Below are positions 27,416 to 37,939 of a stretch of 64,000 nt of DNA, one piece after another. The stretch is from Frateuria edaphi (GTDB lineage: Bacteria > Pseudomonadota > Gammaproteobacteria > Xanthomonadales > Rhodanobacteraceae), in assembly GCF_021117405.1 (NCBI RefSeq), contig NZ_CP088251.1:310001-374000 (forward strand), written 5' to 3'. The translations under genes were made by a program, and so were the position numbers. The first letter of the stretch is position 1. Each line of letters begins with the position of its first letter. The notes beneath the pieces are model-generated. The model was not told the DNA's origin and made no database searches. It saw nothing but the letters and a program-made list of their open reading frames with translations.

Positions 27416-29947
27416 TCAGAAGATGTCGTACGGGTGTTGCTCGTCCTGGTTCTGCTGCTGCTGCGCCGCCTGGGCGCGAAGGCGGTCGACGTCTTCGACC
27501 TTGAGGATCTCGCTCATCGCGTTGGGATCGTTGGGGGCCGTGGGCAGGCCGCTCTGGCGGTTGATCTGCACGGTGGCGATACCTGGCGGCATCGGCAAGG
27601 CGTTGGACGGCATGTCCTTGAGCACCGTGCCCATGTACCCCATCCAGATCGGTAGCGCGGCCTGTGCGCCGAATTCGCCGACACCGTTGGCGCGACCGAG
27701 CGAGCTGAAATCGTCGAAGCCGACCCACACCGACGTCGAGACGTCGCCGTTGAAGCCGACGAACCAGGCGTCGCGGTGGTCGTTGGTCGAGCCGGTCTTG
27801 CCGGCCAGGTCATCGCGGCCCAGCGCCTTGGCCGCATAACCGGTGCCGCGCAGGATCACGTCTTTCATCAGCGAGGTGATCAGGTAGTCGTTGCGTACAT
27901 CGATCACCTGAGGCGCGAGCAACGGCGGGTGTGCGCCCTCGCCATGGGCGTCGGCCGGCAGCACGGCATCGCCCACGCCCGCCACCGTGCTGGCACCGGC
28001 CGGCACCGCGGCGATCGCGTTTGCCGGGTGTCCGCCGATGTCCGCTGGCGGTGGGCCAGGCGGGCGGGTGTCGAGCAGGCGCTCCTGGCAAGTGCGGCAG
28101 GCGCGGGTCGGGTTGGCGACATAGACCGGCTTGCCGTCGCGGCCATCGATCTCCTTGATGAAGTAAGGCGAGACGAGGTAGCCGCCGTTGGCGAACACCG
28201 CGTAGCCGCGCGCCATGCCCATCGGCGAGACCGACGCGGTGCCCAGCGCCAGCGACAGGTTTTTCGGCAACGCATCGGGCGGGAAGCCGAAGCGCGTGAT
28301 GTAGTCGCGTGCGAAGCGCACGCCGATGGCGTCGAGCAGGCGCACCGAGACCAGGTTCTTCGACTCGACCAGCGCTTCGCGAAGGCGCATCGGACCGTCG
28401 AACTTGCCGTCGTCGTTCTCCGGCGTCCACAGTCCGTTGGGCTTGGAAGGATCGGGCAGGGCGAGCGGCGCGTCGTTGACGATCGAGGCCGGGGTGAAGC
28501 CGCGCTCGAACGCCGCCGAATAAAGGTACGGCTTGAAGCTGGAGCCGGGCTGGCGAGCAGCCATCACCGCGCGATTGAACTTGCTGCGCAGGAAGCTGTA
28601 GCCGCCAACCAGCGCCTGCACCGAGCCGTCTTCCGGGTTCACCGAAACCAGCGCGCCCTGCACCTTGGGGAGCTGGGCCAGTTCCCAGTCGCCCTTGTCG
28701 TTGCGCGCCACGCGCACGATGTCGCCGCGCTTGAGTACATCGTCGACGCTCTTGGGCGTCGCGCCAGTGTGGTTCTCGTTGCGATAGGGGCGCGCCCACG
28801 CGACCGCTTCGAGGCCCAGTTCCACCGTTTGCCGGCTGGCCAGGTAAAGCGTGGCCTTGCCGTCGCCCACGGCAGTGACGATCGCCGGCTGCATGCCGGA
28901 GATGTCGGTATACCCGGAGAGCAGTCGGTCCAGATCGTCGTTGCCTGCGTCGGGCGCCAACGCCTGGTGTGCCTCGGGACCGCGCCAGCCGTGGCGGCGG
29001 TCGTAGGCGACCAGGCCGTCGCGCATGGCTTCCACCGCCGCCTGCTGCCGGGCGCTGGTGACGGTCGTGCGGACCACGTAGCCTTCGGTCAGTGCGTCAT
29101 TGCCGAGCCGGTCGAGCGCCTGCAGGCGCACCATCTCGGCGAGGTACGGCGCATCCACCTCGATCGGCTGTTCGTGCGGGAAGGCGTTGTTCGGCTCGTG
29201 CACCGCCTGTTCGTACTCGGCCTGGCTGATGTAGCGGTGTTCCTGCATCTGGCCGAGCACCCAGTTGCGGCGCGCCAGCATGCGCTGGGGGCTGTTGATG
29301 GGATTGACCAGCGAGGGCAACTGGAAGGTCGAGGCGATGGTCGCGCACTGGGCGATCGTCAGCTGGTCCAGCGTCTTGCCGTAGTAGTACTCGGCGGCGG
29401 CCGCCACACCGTAGGAGCGGTGGCCCAGGAACATCTTGTTGAGGTAGAGCTCCAGGATCTGGTCCTTGGTCAGCTCGTTCTCCATGCGCAGCGCGATGAA
29501 GATTTCGATCAGCTTGCGCGAGTAAAGCTTCTCCGGACTCAGGAAGAAGTTGCGCGCCACCTGCTGGGTGATGGTCGAGCCGCCCGAACCCTTGTCGCCG
29601 CCGGAGATGATCACGTGCCAGCCGGCGCGCGCGATGCCGTGCCAGTCCACGCCCGGGTGGTTGTAGAAATCGGCATCCTCGGCCGCCAGCACCGCGTGCT
29701 TGAGCTTGTCCGGCACGTTGGCGATGTCGACCGGGATGCGCCGGGTCTCGCCGAACGTGGCGATCAGCTTGCCGTCGGCGCTGAGCACCCGCAGCGGCAC
29801 CTGCATGTGGTAGTCCTTCAGCACCGCCACCGAAGGCAGGCGAGGGGAAACCAGCCAGTAGGCGACTCCTACGGCGGCGATGGCCAGGAACACACCGGTG
29901 AAGGCCAGGATCAAGGCCCAGCGCAGCAGACGCTTAAAAATTTGCAT
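27416..29947 (-). CDS. mrcA: class A penicillin-binding protein 1A
   Basis: Bifunctional peptidoglycan glycosyltransferase/transpeptidase, anchored by one N-terminal membrane helix (residues 8-30). The GT51 domain shows AAEDADFYNHPGVDWHGIAR and GSTITQQVARNFFL; an OB-like insertion follows at about 320-420; the transpeptidase domain carries the active-site SSFK (PGSSFKPYLYSAAFE), the SKN triad (ESKNLVSVRLLD) and KTG (AGKTGSTNDHRDAWF). The 843-residue length fits PBP1A. The C-terminal tail is Gln-rich (AAQQQQNQDEQ). It is divergent from pilM, the same linkage as ponA-pilM in Pseudomonas. Confidence 0.95.
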   Translation of the reverse strand: MQIFKRLLRWALILAFTGVFLAIAAVGVAYWLVSPRLPSVAVLKDYHMQVPLRVLSADGKLIATFGETRRIPVDIANVPDKLKHAVLAAEDADFYNHPGVDWHGIARAGWHVIISGGDKGSGGSTITQQVARNFFLSPEKLYSRKLIEIFIALRMENELTKDQILELYLNKMFLGHRSYGVAAAAEYYYGKTLDQLTIAQCATIASTFQLPSLVNPINSPQRMLARRNWVLGQMQEHRYISQAEYEQAVHEPNNAFPHEQPIEVDAPYLAEMVRLQALDRLGNDALTEGYVVRTTVTSARQQAAVEAMRDGLVAYDRRHGWRGPEAHQALAPDAGNDDLDRLLSGYTDISGMQPAIVTAVGDGKATLYLASRQTVELGLEAVAWARPYRNENHTGATPKSVDDVLKRGDIVRVARNDKGDWELAQLPKVQGALVSVNPEDGSVQALVGGYSFLRSKFNRAVMAARQPGSSFKPYLYSAAFERGFTPASIVNDAPLALPDPSKPNGLWTPENDDGKFDGPMRLREALVESKNLVSVRLLDAIGVRFARDYITRFGFPPDALPKNLSLALGTASVSPMGMARGYAVFANGGYLVSPYFIKEIDGRDGKPVYVANPTRACRTCQERLLDTRPPGPPPADIGGHPANAIAAVPAGASTVAGVGDAVLPADAHGEGAHPPLLAPQVIDVRNDYLITSLMKDVILRGTGYAAKALGRDDLAGKTGSTNDHRDAWFVGFNGDVSTSVWVGFDDFSSLGRANGVGEFGAQAALPIWMGYMGTVLKDMPSNALPMPPGIATVQINRQSGLPTAPNDPNAMSEILKVEDVDRLRAQAAQQQQNQDEQHPYDIF

Positions 29948-30141
29948 GGTTTGGAAGAGCGAGACTCAAGTCAAAACACTGTCGAGTATAGATGTTGCAC
30001 TATCGATCGCCCGCCCGAACCGGGGCTGGATCGCGAAAACGGCCCACCAGGGGCGGTGTCAACCAAATGTGCAGGCCATCACGCCATTTTGTTGAGAAAG
30101 TTGCCGTAGGCCGTTGCCATAGCGTTAATTTTTCGATCTAA

Positions 30142-31256
<1,115 letters not shown>

Positions 31257-31257
<1 letters not shown>

Positions 31258-31898
31258 TGGCACACATCAACCTCCTTCCCTGGCGTGCCGAACGGCGCAA
31301 GCAGCGCGAGCGCGAATTCTTCATGCAGCTCGGCGCGGCCTTCGGGGCGGCGCTGTTGGCGTTGTTCCTGTGGTCGTTCTGGATGGGCATGCGCATCGAC
31401 AACCAGAACGAGCGCAACGCCTACCTGCAGGGCGAGATCAAGCAACTGGATGAGCGCATCGCCAAGATCAAGGACCTGGAGAACGTCCGCCAGCGCCTGC
31501 TCGCCCGCAAGCAGATCATCGAGCAGTTGCAGGCCAACCGCTCGCAGATGGTCCACCTGTTCGACGAACTGGTGAAGACGATCCCGGCCAGCGTGCGCCT
31601 GACGAGCATGAAGCAGAACTCGGATTCGATGGTGCTCTCCGGCGTGGCCCAGTCCAACGCCAGCGTGGCCGAATACATGCGCAACCTCGATGGCTCGCCC
31701 TGGATGGGAAATGCCGACCTGGACAAGACGCAGATCCAGTACCGCGCCGGGCGCATGCCTTACACGTTCGGCCTGCGCGTCAAGCTGAGCCAGCCCAATG
31801 CGGAGGAGCCGGGCAAGACGCCAGTGCTGCTGGATGACAGTGGCACGCCCTCGAGGGGATCCTCGGCTTCGGCCGTTAGCGGGGGGGCTGGCAAATGA
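31257..31898 (+). CDS. pilN: type IV pilus assembly protein PilN
   Basis: Inner-membrane alignment-complex protein, 213 residues, starting one base inside the pilM stop (TGATG). The N-terminal MAHINLLPWRAERRKQR is the conserved PilM-binding tail (INLLPWR), followed by a membrane helix at about 24-44, a coiled-coil (about 52-95) and a ferredoxin-like periplasmic domain (PASVRLTSMKQNSDSMVLSGVAQSNASVAEYM). The Ser/Gly-rich C-terminal 30 residues are probably disordered. Confidence 0.95.
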
Positions 31899-32566
31899 AG
31901 TTCTTCGATGAATTGCGCAGCCTGGACCGCAACAACATCGGTGGCTGGTCCCGGTCGGTCAAGATCTTCTTCACCGTGCTGGTCTTCCTGATCGTGATGT
32001 TCCTGGGCTGGTACCTGCACGTCAGCGACCAGCAGGACACGCTGGCGAGCCTGGCTTCCAAGGAGGTCTCGCTCAAGCAGGAATTCACCCAGAAGCAGGC
32101 CAAGGCGGTCAATCTCGAGGCGTTGCAACAGCAGCTCGACGAGATGCAGGACATGCTGCGCCAGCTGTTGCGCCAGCTGCCCAGCAAGACCGAGATGCCG
32201 GAGCTGCTGGTGGACATTTCGCAGACCGCGCTGGCGGCGGGCCTGGAGATCCAGGTGTTCGATCCCGGCACCGAGAAACCCAAGGATTTCTACGCCGAGG
32301 AGCCGATCGAGCTGAAGATGGTCGGCACCTACCACCAGTTCGGCAATTTCATCAGCGGCGTGGCCTCGCTGCCGCGCGTGGTGATCCTCACGATGCATGA
32401 CGTTTCGCTGTCCACCCAGCTTCCGGTCGGTCCCAACGGGGAACCGCCGGCCGGCGGCCAGCTCGTGCTGCAGGGCACGGTCAAGACTTACCGCTACCTG
32501 GAAGACAACGAGAGCGCCGAGAGCAAGGCCACGAAGGGCAAGGGCAAGGCGAGGGGGCGCAAATGA
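31895..32566 (+). CDS. pilO: type IV pilus assembly protein PilO
   Basis: Inner-membrane partner of PilN, 223 residues, overlapping pilN by 4 bases. One membrane helix (about 25-42), a coiled-coil with heptad spacing (DTLASLASKEVSLKQEFTQKQ onward) and the family segment TEMPELLVDISQTALAAGLEIQVFDPG, followed by EEPIELKMVGTYHQFGNFISGVASLPRVV. Forms a heterodimer with PilN that links PilM to the secretin through PilP. The Lys-rich C-terminus is variable. Confidence 0.95.
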   Translation: MKFFDELRSLDRNNIGGWSRSVKIFFTVLVFLIVMFLGWYLHVSDQQDTLASLASKEVSLKQEFTQKQAKAVNLEALQQQLDEMQDMLRQLLRQLPSKTEMPELLVDISQTALAAGLEIQVFDPGTEKPKDFYAEEPIELKMVGTYHQFGNFISGVASLPRVVILTMHDVSLSTQLPVGPNGEPPAGGQLVLQGTVKTYRYLEDNESAESKATKGKGKARGRK

Positions 32567-33105
32567 GCAGCTTGAATGCCGTCAGGCCCGCCCGCGTGGC
32601 GCGGCTGCTGTTGATGCTCGCCGCGCTTGCGCTGCTGGCCGGCTGCACCCGCGGCATGTCCGACCTGCGTGACTGGGTCGCCCAGGAAAAGAGCAAGAAG
32701 GGTGCGCCGATCCCCCCCTTGCCGGTCATCAAGACGTTCGAAACCTTCCAGTATTCGGACGAGGGCAAGCGCGACCCGTTCAGCGCGAGCACCGCCGAGA
32801 CGCAGCCCAGTGGTCCGTCCAACGGCCCGCGTCCGGACGAGGGCCGCCCCAAAGAGCCACTTGAGATGTTCGCGCTGGACAGCCTGAAGATGGTGGGCAC
32901 GGTCGGCAACGGCGCCGGCATCGAGGCGCTGGTGAAGGACCCCGGTGGCGTTATCCATCGCGTCCACGTCAATGAATACATGGGACAGAACTACGGTCGG
33001 GTCACCGACATCGCGGAAGACCACGTCGACCTGGTCGAACTGGTCTCCAATGGCAATGGCGGCTGGATGGAACGTTCGGCCAGCATCGGGCTCGGCGACA
33101 AATGA
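32563..33105 (+). CDS. pilP: type IV pilus lipoprotein PilP
   Basis: Inner-membrane lipoprotein that bridges PilNO to the PilQ secretin, 180 residues. The signal peptide ends in LLAGC (Cys about residue 28). The low-complexity linker YSDEGKRDPFSASTAETQ is followed by the HR-like beta domain LEMFALDSLKMVGTV and IHRVHVNEYMGQNYGRVTDIAEDHVDLVEL. Overlaps pilO and the upstream in-frame edge of pilQ by 4 bases. Confidence 0.95.
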   Translation: MSSLNAVRPARVARLLLMLAALALLAGCTRGMSDLRDWVAQEKSKKGAPIPPLPVIKTFETFQYSDEGKRDPFSASTAETQPSGPSNGPRPDEGRPKEPLEMFALDSLKMVGTVGNGAGIEALVKDPGGVIHRVHVNEYMGQNYGRVTDIAEDHVDLVELVSNGNGGWMERSASIGLGDK

Positions 33106-33122
33106 ACACAGGGGCTGACGCA

Positions 33123-35360
33123 ATGAGCAACCACATCCAACCTGTCCGGGGCCGAGCCATGCGCCAAGCACGCCGCTGCCTGTTGACGGGCCTGCTGATG
33201 GCCGCAGCCGCATGGGCGGGCGATGCCATGGCGGCCACCAACACGCTCAAGGGGATCAGTTACGACACGTTGCCGGGGGGCAAGGTCGAACTGCACATGA
33301 ATTTCGCTGGCGGCCCGCCGCCGCAGCCGCGCATCTTCACCACCGGCAATCCGCCGCGCATCGCGGTCGATTTCGCTGACACGACCAACGCGGCTCCTCG
33401 TCATCTGGACATCGGCAAGGGCTCGACCTCCGGCGTGTCGGCGGTTTCCGCCGGCGGTCGCACCCGCGTGGTGGTCGAACTGATGCGCGATGCCTCGTAT
33501 GACACGCGCGTGGACGGCAACGACCTGGTGATGACCGTCGACAACGGCACCGCGGCGCAGACCACCACCACCGCCTCGACGATCGACCCGACCAAGGCGC
33601 TGCCTTCGAGCATGAACGGCCCGTCGGTATCCGGCATCGACTTCCGTCGTGGTCCGAACGGCGAAGGCCGCGTGCTGGTCGGCTTCACCGGCGCTGGCGC
33701 GGATGTGGACATGCACCGCGAGGGCGACAAGCTCATCGTCAACCTGAGCCACGTGAAGCTGCCGGCCGAACAGGCCCAGCGCCTGGATGTGCTCGATTTC
33801 GCCACGCCGGTGCAGTCGATCACCACCCGCGCCGGGATGGGCGGCGGTGCGCACATGGAGATCGGCCTGAAGGGCAACGTGGAGACCTCCTCCTACCAGA
33901 CCGCCGACCAGTACGTGGTCGAGGTTGCGCCCAAGAAGGATGCCGCGACCGCCGACGGCAAGCTGGCCAAGGGCCAGCCGCCGGCCTACAACGGCACCCG
34001 CGTGACTTTCAACTTCCAGGACATCCCGGTGCGAGCCGCGCTGCAGTTCATCGCGGAAATGTCCAAGAAGAACCTGGTCGTGGCCGACAGCGTGGGTGGC
34101 AGCGTCACCCTGCGGCTGGTGAACGTGCCGTGGGACCAGGCGCTGGACGTGATCCTGCGTGCCAAGGGGCTGGACAAGCGTAGTGACGGCAACGTCATCT
34201 GGATCGCTCCGCAGCAGGAACTGGCCAATTACGAGCAGAACCTGGCCGAGGCGCGCCTTAAGGCCGAGGACACCGCCGAACTCGTCACCGACTACGTGCC
34301 GATCAGCTATGGCAAGGCGGCCGACATCGCGAAGCTGCTGACCACTGGCAGCAAGAGCGCTGCTGGCGGCGGCGGTGGTGGTGGCGGCAGCCACGGTTTC
34401 CTGTCGCCGCGCGGTAGCGTGTCGTTCGACGAGCGCACCAATACCCTGCTACTGAACGAAACGCCGGACAAGATCCGCGAGCTGCGCGAGCTGATCGGCG
34501 TGCTCGACCGGCCGGTCCAGCAGGTGCTGATCGAGTCGCGTATCGTGGTGGCCACCGACGACTTCACCCGCGAGTTGGGCGTGAAGTGGGGCGTGCAGGC
34601 TCTGCACACCACCAGCGGCGGCAACGTGATCACCACCGCTCCGCAGGGCGGCGCCAACGGTGCGGGCAGCCTGGCCATCGAGCGCGCCAACAACAATGCC
34701 GGCACGGGCAACGCCTCGGGCGTGACCACCTACCAGACCGGCGCGGGCGGCTTCAACGTCAACCTGCCGGCCGCCAATCCGATGGGCAGCTTCGGCCTGG
34801 CGATCCTGGGCGCGAACTACCTGGTCGACCTGGAGCTCTCGGCCGCGCAGACCGAAGGCCGTGGCGAGGTCATCTCCAGCCCGCGTGTGATCACCGCCAA
34901 CCAGCAGGAAGCGGTGATCCGCCAGGGCCAGCAGATCGGCTACGTGACCTACCAGAACAGCGCCACCGGCTCGGCCGGCAGCGGCACCGCCACGGTGCAG
35001 TTCAAGGACGCCGTGCTGGAGCTGCGCGTGACCCCGACGATTACCGCCGACAGCCGTGTGTACCTGAAGATCAACGTCAAGAAGGACGCGCTGGCCAAGT
35101 TCATCGATGCGCCGGGCAGCGGCCAGGTGCCGCAGATCGACACCCGCGAAATCAACACCTCGGTGCTGGTGGACAACGGCCAGACGGTCGTGCTTGGCGG
35201 CATCTACGAGATCACCAAGGCCAACACCATCAGCAAGGTGCCAGGCCTGGGCGACATTCCCGGCTTGGGCGCTCTGTTCCGCAAGACGGTCAAGAACAAT
35301 AGCAAGGCGGAACTGTTGATCTTCGTGACGCCGCGCATCCTCAGCGAAACGCTGCAGTAA
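33123..35360 (+). CDS. pilQ: type IV pilus secretin PilQ
   Basis: Outer-membrane secretin forming the pilus exit channel. The 745-residue product has a signal peptide (MRQARRCLLTGLLMAAAAWA, cleavage after AMA), two AMIN peptidoglycan-binding domains (about 40-130 and 165-255), an STN/N0 domain (VTFNFQDIPVRAALQFIAEM), an N1 domain, a Gly-rich loop near residue 415, and the secretin pore (VLIESRIVVATDDFTRELGVKWG to LLIFVTPRILSE). ATG 33123 is chosen because AGGGG sits at 33110-33114; ATG 33102, overlapping the pilP stop, is also possible. Last gene of the operon. Confidence 0.94.
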   Translation: MSNHIQPVRGRAMRQARRCLLTGLLMAAAAWAGDAMAATNTLKGISYDTLPGGKVELHMNFAGGPPPQPRIFTTGNPPRIAVDFADTTNAAPRHLDIGKGSTSGVSAVSAGGRTRVVVELMRDASYDTRVDGNDLVMTVDNGTAAQTTTTASTIDPTKALPSSMNGPSVSGIDFRRGPNGEGRVLVGFTGAGADVDMHREGDKLIVNLSHVKLPAEQAQRLDVLDFATPVQSITTRAGMGGGAHMEIGLKGNVETSSYQTADQYVVEVAPKKDAATADGKLAKGQPPAYNGTRVTFNFQDIPVRAALQFIAEMSKKNLVVADSVGGSVTLRLVNVPWDQALDVILRAKGLDKRSDGNVIWIAPQQELANYEQNLAEARLKAEDTAELVTDYVPISYGKAADIAKLLTTGSKSAAGGGGGGGGSHGFLSPRGSVSFDERTNTLLLNETPDKIRELRELIGVLDRPVQQVLIESRIVVATDDFTRELGVKWGVQALHTTSGGNVITTAPQGGANGAGSLAIERANNNAGTGNASGVTTYQTGAGGFNVNLPAANPMGSFGLAILGANYLVDLELSAAQTEGRGEVISSPRVITANQQEAVIRQGQQIGYVTYQNSATGSAGSGTATVQFKDAVLELRVTPTITADSRVYLKINVKKDALAKFIDAPGSGQVPQIDTREINTSVLVDNGQTVVLGGIYEITKANTISKVPGLGDIPGLGALFRKTVKNNSKAELLIFVTPRILSETLQ

Positions 35361-35379
35361 GCGCACGACGCAACGGAAC

Positions 35380-35409
35380 AGGGGCGGCTTCGGCCGCCCT
35401 TTTTCTTTT
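35380..35409 (+). terminator. intrinsic terminator after pilQ
   Basis: GGGCGGC - TTCG - GCCGCCC followed by TTTTTCTTTT: a 7-bp GC stem closed by a stable TTCG tetraloop with a strong T-tract, 20 bases after the pilQ stop. Confidence 0.88.
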
Positions 35410-35523
35410 GCGGGCCGATGCAGGCGCGACCATGCGGTCCGGCACACGCGGCCCTTGCATGTACGCACCTAAACTTCCGTGCGTTGGCGCGGTCATTACC
35501 GCGTTGCCTTGCCTGGATCGTCG

Positions 35524-36519
35524 ATGGACACACCGCACACCGCCGCCCCCAACCGCCTGCAGCAGGCCTTCGTGCATTTGCGCGACGAGCTGCAGCGCGA
35601 GGTGATCGGCCAACCGCACCTGATCGAATGCCTGCTGATCGCGCTGCTGGCCGATGGCCACCTGCTGGTCGAGGGAGCGCCGGGCTTGGCCAAGACCACC
35701 GCGGTCAAGGCCCTGGCAGCGCGCATCGAGGCCGATTTCCACCGCGTGCAGTTCACCCCGGACTTGCTGCCGGCCGACCTCACCGGTACCGACGTCTTCC
35801 GCCCGCAGGCGGGCAGTTTCGAATTCGAGCGTGGACCTCTGTTCCACAACATCGTGCTGGCCGACGAGATCAACCGCGCGCCGGCCAAGGTGCAGTCGGC
35901 GCTGCTCGAAGCGATGGCCGAGCGACAAATCACCGTCGGTCGCAGCACCTGGCGGCTGCCGGACCTGTTCCTGGTGATGGCCACGCAAAATCCGATCGAG
36001 CAGGAGGGCACCTTCGCATTGCCCGAGGCGCAGCTTGACCGATTCGTGATGCACGTGACGATCGGCTATCCCGACGCGGCCTCGGAGCTTGCCATCCTGA
36101 AGCTGGCCCGCGAACAGGCGCGTCGCGCCCTGCACCCGGCCGCGTCGCCGCGCGCGCTGCTCAGCCCGGCCGACGTCTTCGCGGCCCGCGACGCCGCGCT
36201 CGAAGTGCACATGGCGCCCGCGCTTGAGGAATACCTTGCGCAACTGGTTCTGGCCACCCGCGATGCCGGCCGCTACGGCGCGGAACTGGAGCGGTGGATC
36301 GCGTGGGGCGCGAGCCCGCGCGCCACCATCGCGCTGGACCGTTGTGCCCGTGCGCACGCCTGGCTGGCCGGGCGCGACTACGCGTTGCCGGAGGACGTGC
36401 ACGGTGTGGTGCACGAAGTGCTGCGCCACCGCGTGCTGCTCAGCTACGAAGCCGAGGCCGAGGGCGTGCGCAGCGACCAGGTCATCGACCGCCTGCTGGA
36501 TCTCGTGCCGCTGCCGTGA
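35524..36519 (+). CDS. MoxR-family AAA+ ATPase
   Basis: AAA+ ATPase of the MoxR type, thought to act as a chaperone for the VWA proteins encoded beside it. 331 residues from ATG 35524; Walker A VEGAPGLAKTTAVKALA near residue 46, Walker B NIVLADEINRAPAKVQSALLEAM, and the MoxR signature MATQNPIEQEGTFALPEAQLDRF. The C-terminal lid helical region is complete. First gene of a six-gene operon with overlapping junctions; its stop overlaps the next start (TGATG). A GTG at 35479 is an alternative start. Often named for Bat aerotolerance or CoxD-like assembly, but the exact client is unknown. Confidence 0.92.
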   Translation: MDTPHTAAPNRLQQAFVHLRDELQREVIGQPHLIECLLIALLADGHLLVEGAPGLAKTTAVKALAARIEADFHRVQFTPDLLPADLTGTDVFRPQAGSFEFERGPLFHNIVLADEINRAPAKVQSALLEAMAERQITVGRSTWRLPDLFLVMATQNPIEQEGTFALPEAQLDRFVMHVTIGYPDAASELAILKLAREQARRALHPAASPRALLSPADVFAARDAALEVHMAPALEEYLAQLVLATRDAGRYGAELERWIAWGASPRATIALDRCARAHAWLAGRDYALPEDVHGVVHEVLRHRVLLSYEAEAEGVRSDQVIDRLLDLVPLP

Positions 36520-37448
36520 TGTCCGCCGTGCCCGCGCGCGCCGACGGCGATGGCCGCGTCACCGTATCGCTGGCCGAACTGCTCGCCCTGCGCGCGCGGG
36601 TCGGTCGCGTGCGGCCGCTTCCGCTGGACACCCGCGCCGCGCAGGCGGGGCAGCAATCCAGCCGTCTTTACGGCCGAGGCATGGATTACGCCGAATCGCG
36701 CGTGTACCAGCCGGGCGACGACGTGCGCCGGCTCGACTGGCGCCTCACCGCGCGCAGCGGTGAGCTCCATACCAAGCTGTTCCAGGAAGAGCGCGAAGGG
36801 CGCTTGCTGATCCTGCTCGACACCCACGCCAGCATGCGCTTTGGCACCCGCGTGCGCTTCAAGTCGGTGCAGGCTGCGCGCGCCGCGGCGCTCGCGGGAT
36901 GGTATGCCGTGCGTGCCGGCGAACGCGTTGGCGCGATGGCCTTCGGCAACGGCCAGCACCTGCTCAAGCCGCGCGGTGGTCCGCGCGGGGCGGTGGCCCT
37001 GTGTGGCGCATTGGCGGATTGGGATGCCGACGCCGCAACCAGCGATACCGACGAGCCGTTATCCGATGCGATTGCACGCGCGGGCCGCCTGCATGGCGCC
37101 AGTCGCGTGCTGCTGATCAGTGATGGCTTGAGCTGTGACGAGGCGGCACGCGGTCGCCTGCGCGAAGTGACGCGGCACGCGCGTGTCGCTGTGCTGGTCG
37201 TGGCCGATGCACTCGAGCGCGACCTGCCGCCGCCCGGTCGCTATCCGTTCGAACATGACGGGGAGCGCCGCGAGGTCAGCCTCCAGGGCACGCGCCAGCG
37301 CAGCGAATTCCAGCAGGCGCTCGGCGCAGGCCAGGCGCGGCTGGCCGCATTGGCGCAGTCGCTGGGGCTGCGCTGGCGCAGCGTCGACACCGCCGCCGAT
37401 CCGCTGGAGGCGATCACGGCCTTGCTCGGTGTGAGGCCCGGCCGATGA
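36519..37448 (+). CDS. DUF58 domain protein
   Basis: DUF58 protein, 309 residues, the usual second gene of MoxR operons. It has the family motif GRGMDYAESRVYQPGDDVRRLDWRLTARSGELHTKLFQEERE near residues 53-93, followed by a VWA-like beta-alpha fold (LLILLDTHASMRFGTRVRFK). The metal-site motif DTHAS is close to DxSxS with His-Ala in the second and third places. No membrane span is evident. It overlaps the moxR stop by one base and the DUF4381 gene by four. Confidence 0.9.
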   Translation: MSAVPARADGDGRVTVSLAELLALRARVGRVRPLPLDTRAAQAGQQSSRLYGRGMDYAESRVYQPGDDVRRLDWRLTARSGELHTKLFQEEREGRLLILLDTHASMRFGTRVRFKSVQAARAAALAGWYAVRAGERVGAMAFGNGQHLLKPRGGPRGAVALCGALADWDADAATSDTDEPLSDAIARAGRLHGASRVLLISDGLSCDEAARGRLREVTRHARVAVLVVADALERDLPPPGRYPFEHDGERREVSLQGTRQRSEFQQALGAGQARLAALAQSLGLRWRSVDTAADPLEAITALLGVRPGR

Positions 37449-37939
37449 TGCACCGTCTGTCTGCCCCCGGGGGTCCCGAGCTGCGCGACATCCACCTGCC
37501 ACCAGCACCGCCCTGGTGGCCGCCGGCACCGGGCTGGTGGCTGCTGGCAGCGCTGGTGCTGGGGCTCCTGGGCGCTGGCGCTTGGCTGTTGCTGCGCGCG
37601 CGAAAGCGGCGCCATCGCCGCGCACGCATCCTCGCCGAGGTCGATGCACTGGCCATTCGCCACGCGGCCGACGCGCAGGCGCTGGCTGCCGGCCTGCATC
37701 AGCTGTTGCGCAGGGTGGCGCGGACGCACGACCCGGCGGCCGCTCGTCTGCGCGGCGAAGCCTGGCGCGAGGCGCTGGCGCGGGTGCCGGTCGATGCACC
37801 GACGCTCGAACGCCTGCTCACGCTGGAGTCCGCGATGTACCGCCCGCAACCCTATGACACCCGCGCGATGATGGAGGCCGTGCGTTGCTGGCTGCGGGCC
37901 GCGCTCGCCGCGCAGGGCAGGAGGGTGCGCCGTGCCTGA
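37445..37939 (+). CDS. DUF4381 membrane protein
   Basis: A 164-residue protein with a Pro/Trp-rich N-terminus (LRDIHLPPAPPWWPPAPGWW) directly before one membrane helix (about 31-51), then a basic cytoplasmic helical domain. This layout and its position between DUF58 and a VWA gene define DUF4381. The C-terminal helices contain LRRVARTHDPAAARLRGEAWRE. It overlaps the following VWA gene by 8 bases. Function unknown; presumably a membrane partner of the VWA proteins. Confidence 0.88.
   Translation: MMHRLSAPGGPELRDIHLPPAPPWWPPAPGWWLLAALVLGLLGAGAWLLLRARKRRHRRARILAEVDALAIRHAADAQALAAGLHQLLRRVARTHDPAAARLRGEAWREALARVPVDAPTLERLLTLESAMYRPQPYDTRAMMEAVRCWLRAALAAQGRRVRRA

Noticed and set aside
33102..33122. 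Earlier in-frame start for pilQ overlapping the pilP stop
   Set aside because: Possible, but ATG 33123 has a well-placed AGGGG, and the signal peptide begins even later, so the shorter form was listed.
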